This document shows, piece after piece, positions 1 to 25,000 of a stretch of 25,000 nucleotides of DNA. How positions within the stretch are numbered: position 1 is the first letter of the stretch; each line of letters begins with the position of its first letter. The stretch comes from Halisarca cf. caerulea. Its lineage: Eukaryota > Porifera > Demospongiae > Chondrillida > Halisarcidae. Both the position numbers and the translations under genes were made by a program. The DNA lies in the NCBI GenBank assembly GCA_963170055.1, contig CAUJGJ010000368.1, positions 472,501-497,500 of the forward strand. Direction: 5' to 3'. The notes beneath the pieces were generated by a model. The model worked only from the letters and a program-made list of their open reading frames with translations, had not been told where the DNA came from and did not search any database.

Positions 1-180
1 TAGAGACTACAGTGGAACTCGTTATAAAGAAATCTCTTACAGCGAATTAATGTATGTATGTATACAGTGAAACAAGTATGTACATGTGACCCAGTGAATG
101 TTCTACTATAAAACATCAACTGGATACAGTGAATTTCTGGTACAGTGAAGAATTTGTAGTGTCCCCTAAGAGTCCCCTAA
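1..180. repeat. Fragments of a small inverted-repeat element
   Basis: The segment is rich in cagtg(g/a)aa-type motifs (near 9, 66, 92, 127 and 141) that resemble transposon termini. The stretch around 88-107 (gtgacccagtgaatgttc) recurs in reverse complement, with a few changes, near 12250-12270, so this looks like one arm of a dispersed element also present in intron 13. The left boundary is probably outside the window. No gene is seen. Confidence 0.4.
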
Positions 181-230
181 GGATTTGTAGTGTCCCCCGG
201 GATTTACTATAATGGAATTCCACGGTATTC

Positions 231-413
231 AGTGGAATCTCCGAATAGAGGACACCTTGGGACATTCATTTTGTCCTTTGTAAGGCGGTTGTCCTTCATT
301 GGGAAGTCCAAAATGTATTGGAACTATAGGGAGAAAATATTATGGGGACCTCAAGCTGTGTCCTTTGTAGAGATTGTCCTTATTTGGGAGCGTCCACTGT
401 CGGAGATTCCACT
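231..413. mobile_element. MITE-like element with 14-bp terminal inverted repeats
   Basis: The motif agtggaatctccga at 231-244 is matched exactly in reverse complement at 400-413. The 183-bp interior has no credible coding sequence; the open frame across it is fortuitous. Non-autonomous DNA transposons have this architecture. The termini resemble those of pogo/Tc1-like elements (cagtggaa...), but the superfamily is an inference. Confidence 0.55.
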
Positions 414-788
414 ATATTCCTTTATCCATAATATTCCTTTAAGTGGTATGCTATTAAGAGTGCTTCTCTGTATTGTCCTACCACATACATACGTAGGCCT
501 ATGTATTACGTACTTGACAACTAGCATGCCATTCCAACCTCTGTTTTTCTAGCACTTTGTGGACTGAATGCCGTCAATAGTGCCTTGTCCGAGAACCAAC
601 AGCAGTGGAATTTATCTCCTTCTTTCTCACTCCCTCCCTGTTTCTCGCATACCTACACACCTATCCACTCTCACATTCTTCTTGTGTGCATGTGCGTGTG
701 TGTGTGATTGCAATACAAACATGTCATGCTACGTACGTAGGTAGGTAGGTAGCTTGTACCTTTAATAACAAGTGGAGGTCCACTATGT
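414..788. other. Intergenic DNA without recognised gene
   Basis: I see no convincing exon or RNA gene here. There is a short TG run near 695-707 and a tacgtacgtaggtaggtagg tract around 730-750. Confidence 0.4.
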
Positions 789-1021
789 ATTAGTTATATC
801 CTGTCTGGGTGTGCTGCAGCAGACTAGTCCAGCCAGCTGGACCCACGTTCATACGTAAGCACCGACGTTTCCCTTCCCCGCCGTCGGCACTTACGTACGA
901 ACGTGGGTCCAGCTGACTGGACTAGCAGCAGACTTACAGTGTTGATTGACTGAGGGCAAAGCTTGAGATCATCAGCACTGTATTTCTCTGCTGCAGCACA
1001 CCTGGACAGGGTATAACTAAT
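789..1021. mobile_element. MITE-like element with outer TIRs and a nested 45-bp palindrome
   Basis: The outer arms 789-822 and 988-1021 are near-perfect reverse complements (attagttatatcctgtctgg against its complement, with a few mismatches). Inside, 823-867 and 882-925 form a second, longer inverted repeat around a loop of about 14 nt (tttcccttccccgc). The nested arms include ggacccacgtt / aacgtgggtcc. Foldback transposons and MITEs look like this. The 71-codon open frame on the - strand only reflects the palindrome. Confidence 0.7.
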
Positions 1022-1023
1022 TT

Positions 1024-1036
1024 TTATCCTGGCAAC
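1024..1036 (-). promoter_or_regulatory. Possible degenerate X-box (RFX) half-site
   Basis: Read on the - strand the sequence is GTTGCC-A-GGATAA. The first half fits the RFX X-box consensus (RYYNYY then RRNRAC); the second half fits at four of six positions. Many ciliary genes carry X-boxes within a few hundred bases of the start, and this one lies about 300 bp upstream of the proposed ATG. The match is weak and could be chance. Confidence 0.15.
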
Positions 1037-1337
1037 CATTCACTGTTTACTATTGGTGTGTACACTCTCATCTAGAGTTGATCAGTTTCAGCCACTTACA
1101 CTATTAATTGACATCAATTGACATCAATTAGGAAGTGTGCGTATATCAGTGACCTGTGCTACATCAAAAATGTCAGCACACTTTTTCCTTTGATCCACCC
1201 ATAATTCGCCCCCACACCAGGATACAAACACACTAACAAGCATCACGACACAGTGTGGGCAATGGTTTTGATAAGAAGCATTCATGAAATCCTCAGTGTA
1301 ACTTTCTAAACCTGCAATACGTACCTCACTGAACAAA
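1037..1337 (+). promoter_or_regulatory. Presumed IFT88 promoter / 5' flank
   Basis: This is the interval between the upstream MITE and the proposed IFT88 start codon. The motif aaaatggcggat spanning the proposed start resembles a YY1 site, which in many animal genes overlaps the initiator ATG. There is no clear TATA box. A 70-codon open frame on the - strand (1124-1336) starts two bases away from the + strand ATG, but I recognise no family in it. Confidence 0.3.
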
Positions 1338-18901
<17,564 letters not shown>

Positions 18902-19338
18902 CAAACATTGACCTTCACTGCTTTGATGAACTTTCTGTATAACGTTGTGATTGTGTGAATTGTGTGTGTTGTTCTCACGTTCAATATCATGCAATATTAT
19001 ACGACACAAGAGAGTGTCCTACAAACTGCAGAATCTACATGCAACTACATGTACGTGCTACACCAGACAACAGGTACTATAATAATGCACTAGCTTGCGT
19101 GGTTACCCATGTGGACGCGACTGATCATACATGAGCTTTGCATGACTTGCACAAGCATGCCTATATAATGTACGTACGTATACATATGTACATACATAGC
19201 TTCACTTGTCATGCATGCAATGTGTATAGAAGCTGCGCAGAGACATGCAATATAAACTGCCCATGCAATATTAAGCTAGAGGTGCACCATACCCATGTAA
19301 GTATACAGACAATACACTCTGCATATAGCCTATATAGA
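18902..19338 (+). other. IFT88 3' UTR and downstream flank
   Basis: No canonical AATAAA or ATTAAA hexamer is visible in the first 300 bases. tataataatgcac near 19078 is the nearest A/T-rich variant. The segment ends in aatacactctgcatatagc (19312-19330), nearly repeated after the satellite array. Confidence 0.4.
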
Positions 19339-22870
<3,532 letters not shown>

Positions 22871-23391
22871 ATACAATTCACTCTGCATATAGCTATACAA
22901 TGCACTCTGCATATTATGGAGTACAGTAGTACTCCATATGTAGGATTGACACGGAAAAACATGGCCACCATACATTAGCGAAATAGCTATACAAATAGGC
23001 TATAGCTGCATGCCATTATATATTGCGTGCATATATGGCGGTACATGAACACAATCAATGCAAGCTATATATATATACATAGTGCTGCTGATCGTGGTCC
23101 CTTACATGTACGTATAATATGTGACTATATATAGCACACCACCGTGCACATACTTTCAAGAATGATACTTTTTGGTATATAATAATAAATATATAAGATA
23201 ACATATTTAGAAGATTGAGAAAAGACAATAATATTAAACAATAATAATAAGACTTAGTATGGATAACATATTATTAATATAGGAACGGTTATTTGTGGAA
23301 CCACGTACATACCCATATGTATACAAGGAAGCCTCGTTTAGTTTGCTATCACAGATGTATATATACACACATACATATATGACAGTTTGAC
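22871..23391. other. AT-rich intergenic DNA
   Basis: It opens with two copies of a(c)actctgcatat (22877 and 22902). Then come ATA/TATA-rich stretches and an aataataaatata run near 23183. No gene is recognised. Confidence 0.4.
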
Positions 23392-23580
23392 TTTTTTTTT
23401 TTTGGTATCTTATTTTACGTGGGACCCCTTTAGCCAGAGGCTACTCCACCAGGGGCCCACGAAACTCATGCAAATCACGCACAATTTCTACATACACATT
23501 GTGTGGCTTCAGCAGCTGTTGGGAATCAAACCCACAAACTTTGGTATAGTTAACCAAGCTTGATACTGAACCACCCTGTA
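23392..23580 (-). mobile_element. tRNA-derived SINE
   Basis: On the - strand the 5' part reads like a tRNA. An A-box-like TGGTTCAGTATCAAGCTTGG lies at 23554-23573 and a B-box GGGTTTGATTCCC at 23521-23533. A short TGGG/CCCA T-stem is possible but there is no proper acceptor stem. A tRNA-unrelated body of about 110 bp follows and ends in a 12-base A-tail (T run 23392-23403 on +). Internal Pol III promoter plus A-tail is the standard SINE layout. No target-site duplication was spotted. Confidence 0.75.
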
Positions 23581-23607
23581 ACCTCAAATTAGTACCTAAT
23601 AAATGAT

Positions 23608-23754
23608 CCACTGCCCAAGAAAGGGTGATATACGGCCACCTCCCGTCTACCTTGGTTGTGAAAGCCTATAGGGCAATCCAACCTAGCCTAGCCTACGCAG
23701 TTACTCTGGAAAGGATGTTCTAAACCCCCTTCCCTCCCCTTTCCTGGGCAGTGG
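23608..23754. mobile_element. MITE-like element with 18-bp TIRs beside the SINE
   Basis: ccactgcccaagaaaggg at 23608-23625 pairs with ccctttcctgggcagtgg at 23737-23754 (17 of 18). The interior of about 110 bp is non-coding. It lies 27 bp from the 5' end of the SINE. Confidence 0.7.
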
Positions 23755-24101
23755 GCTCCATTAATAAAATTCATGACATTGACCTATACCCTATTGGGAA
23801 TAGCTCAAGAGATTCCGAAGTGTTTGTTAAGTTGTCATTAGCATATACCATAATAATACCACAGCCACATGAACAAAATATATTCACAAAAGAAATAATT
23901 TTTTTCTATACAGGGATTTCTCGTTATAGTCCACTACAATTTATTTTGAAAAATTTGGGCAGATTTATGAGTTTGGGAGATTATTCAAATCAACATGTAC
24001 TTATATCATTAAATTCATGCATAAAATTGAAGGCGGATAAAGCGGTTGCAGATTAATGAGAATTCATTCACTGTACGCATGGTCTGTTGTTACGATGTAC
24101 G
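23755..24101. other. Non-coding DNA, possible further inverted-repeat element
   Basis: acagggatttctcgttat (near 23911) and aatgagaattcattcactgt (near 24055) resemble facing termini of the window's MITE type, but the match is weak. A 101-codon open frame at 23751-24056 has no recognisable domain and is probably chance. Confidence 0.3.
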
Positions 24102-24305
24102 TACTGTCTGCGATTGGTGAACATCCACCAAGCACGTTACATGGACTTGTACACTGATTTAGGTAGTGTGGCCGACTTGCTGATGCTCGGATTAGAGAGA
24201 TCTCACTGTAGCTCAAAGTATTGTACAGTGGACACCTCTGTAATCCCAACAGTACTGTCTGCGATTGGTGAACATCCACCAAGCACGTTATATGGACTTG
24301 TACAC
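24102..24305 (+). repeat. 53-bp direct repeat flanking a terminus-like segment
   Basis: tactgtctgcgattggtgaa...ttgtacac occurs at 24102-24154 and 24253-24305 with one mismatch. Between the copies are ggattagagagatctcactg and acagtggacacctctgtaat, inward- and outward-facing terminus motifs. Confidence 0.85.
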
Positions 24306-24582
24306 ATTTATGCATTCCTGCATGGCTGTAAACAATTAAAATTCCCAAATAGACCACTTATTCACTATATGCAAATTACATATGTGTGCACTAATACAAA
24401 GTCCTATTATTATCAGTAAATAAGTACAACTATCTATGTAAATATATCATAATTATATAGTTGTATAATATTATTCTGGCCCTCTTGCTTAACTAAATGT
24501 TGACGTCCACATGAAGGGAGGCTTGGATTTTTTCTACCATAAACCGGCAGTCTAAAAGGAATATAAGAGAAGGCGTTGGGTA

Positions 24583-24590
24583 TGTGTGTG

Positions 24591-24673
<83 letters not shown>

Positions 24674-24692
24674 ATGTGTGTGCATGTGGGTG

Positions 24693-24766
<74 letters not shown>
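24583..24766. repeat. (TG)n tract in the intron of the calponin-family gene
   Basis: About 180 bases of TG with a few tgca and gggtgca interruptions near 24673-24692. It lies 44 bases past the donor of the 24810-24947 exon. Confidence 0.95.
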
Positions 24767-24768
<2 letters not shown>

Positions 24769-24809
24769 CACATGTTATGTATCTACTATATTTAAGTGTA
24801 TCTAAGTAC

Positions 24810-24947
24810 CTTTCTTTGCAAGGCAAGTAGGGTACTGACAACTTGAGGAATGTTCTGGCCTTGATACAGGTCCACAGTTTGGAAAAGGTCAGTCTTGTCC
24901 ACACCAAGGTTCTCACAACCAGCGAGAAAGTGTTGAATATTCTCCAT
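24810..24947 (-). CDS. Calponin/transgelin-type CH-domain exon (partial gene)
   Basis: On the - strand, acceptor catgtgttttag and donor GTACTT bound 46 codons, phase 0 at both ends: MENIQHFLAGCENLGVDKTD, then LFQTVDLYQGQNIPQVVSTL and LALQRK. This is the final part of a calponin homology domain as in transgelin, calponin and Mp20 (compare MEQVAQFLKAAEDYGVIKTD...FQTVDLFEGKDM). Such proteins bind actin. The ATG is internal in the family, so earlier exons lie beyond base 25000. I could not place the 3' exons; no calponin-like repeat was found downstream within the window. Confidence 0.85.
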
Positions 24948-25000
24948 CTAAAACACATGCAACCACATGGAAAGGAATATTACTGATAGCACTCGCTGTA

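Noticed and set aside
1124..1336. 70-codon open frame on the - strand starting two bases from the proposed IFT88 ATG, with a CPHC motif
   Set aside because: I recognise no family, and no adjoining exons or splice sites support it. It may be chance. Transcript data would decide.
23507..23580. Functional tRNA gene on the - strand
   Set aside because: A-box and B-box are present, but no acceptor stem pairs, and the A-tailed body that follows fits a SINE.
24434..24551. Candidate next exon of the calponin-family gene (acceptor ccttttag; one frame gives VYGRKNPSLPSCGRQHLVKQ and a stop)
   Set aside because: That frame needs phase 2 from the upstream exon, which ends in phase 0. In the compatible phase a stop comes after five codons. 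The resemblance to the post-CH region of calponins is too weak to outweigh this.

Overview
The window holds one essentially complete protein-coding gene on the + strand, the intraflagellar transport gene IFT88 (Polaris, Tg737), spread over about 17.5 kb in 24 exons. I assembled the exons by eye by matching translated segments to the known IFT88 family and checking that intron phases agree. The joined reading frame is 2406 nt, encoding about 801 residues, close to the roughly 820-830 of vertebrate IFT88. Exons 3 to 24 are secure, exon 2 is probable and exon 1 is a proposal. A second gene is only clipped: one exon (24810-24947, - strand) encodes a stretch typical of the end of a calponin/transgelin-type CH domain.

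The organism is an animal: short exons, GT-AG introns, a ciliary TPR protein of metazoan type and a calponin-family protein. Introns are moderate in size (46 bp to 2.7 kb) and packed with (CA/TG)n, TACG/TATG tetranucleotide tracts, minisatellites and small inverted-repeat elements. This suggests an invertebrate. A sponge or other early-branching animal is plausible, but the sequence does not prove it.

Layout: 1-1337 is 5' flank with two MITE-like elements. 1338-18901 is IFT88. 18902-19338 is its 3' flank. 19339-22870 is a satellite-like tandem array of about 11 units, each combining a short inverted-repeat element of about 187 bp with a variable TG tract. 22871-24809 is intergenic or intronic DNA of the next gene, with a tRNA-derived SINE on the - strand, another inverted-repeat element and a split direct repeat. 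24810-24947 is the calponin-family exon. The two genes are convergent.

The most interesting structures lie in the non-coding part. Two blocks of about 400 bp, each carrying a 54-bp tandem array, stand in opposite orientation on either side of exons 6-7. The 3' end of exon 18 has been duplicated into the following intron and has decayed. The 3' end of exon 20 with its splice donor recurs twice inside the adjoining TG tract. Several minisatellites seem to be built from one transposon-terminus-like core. Many donors run directly into TG or TACG microsatellites.
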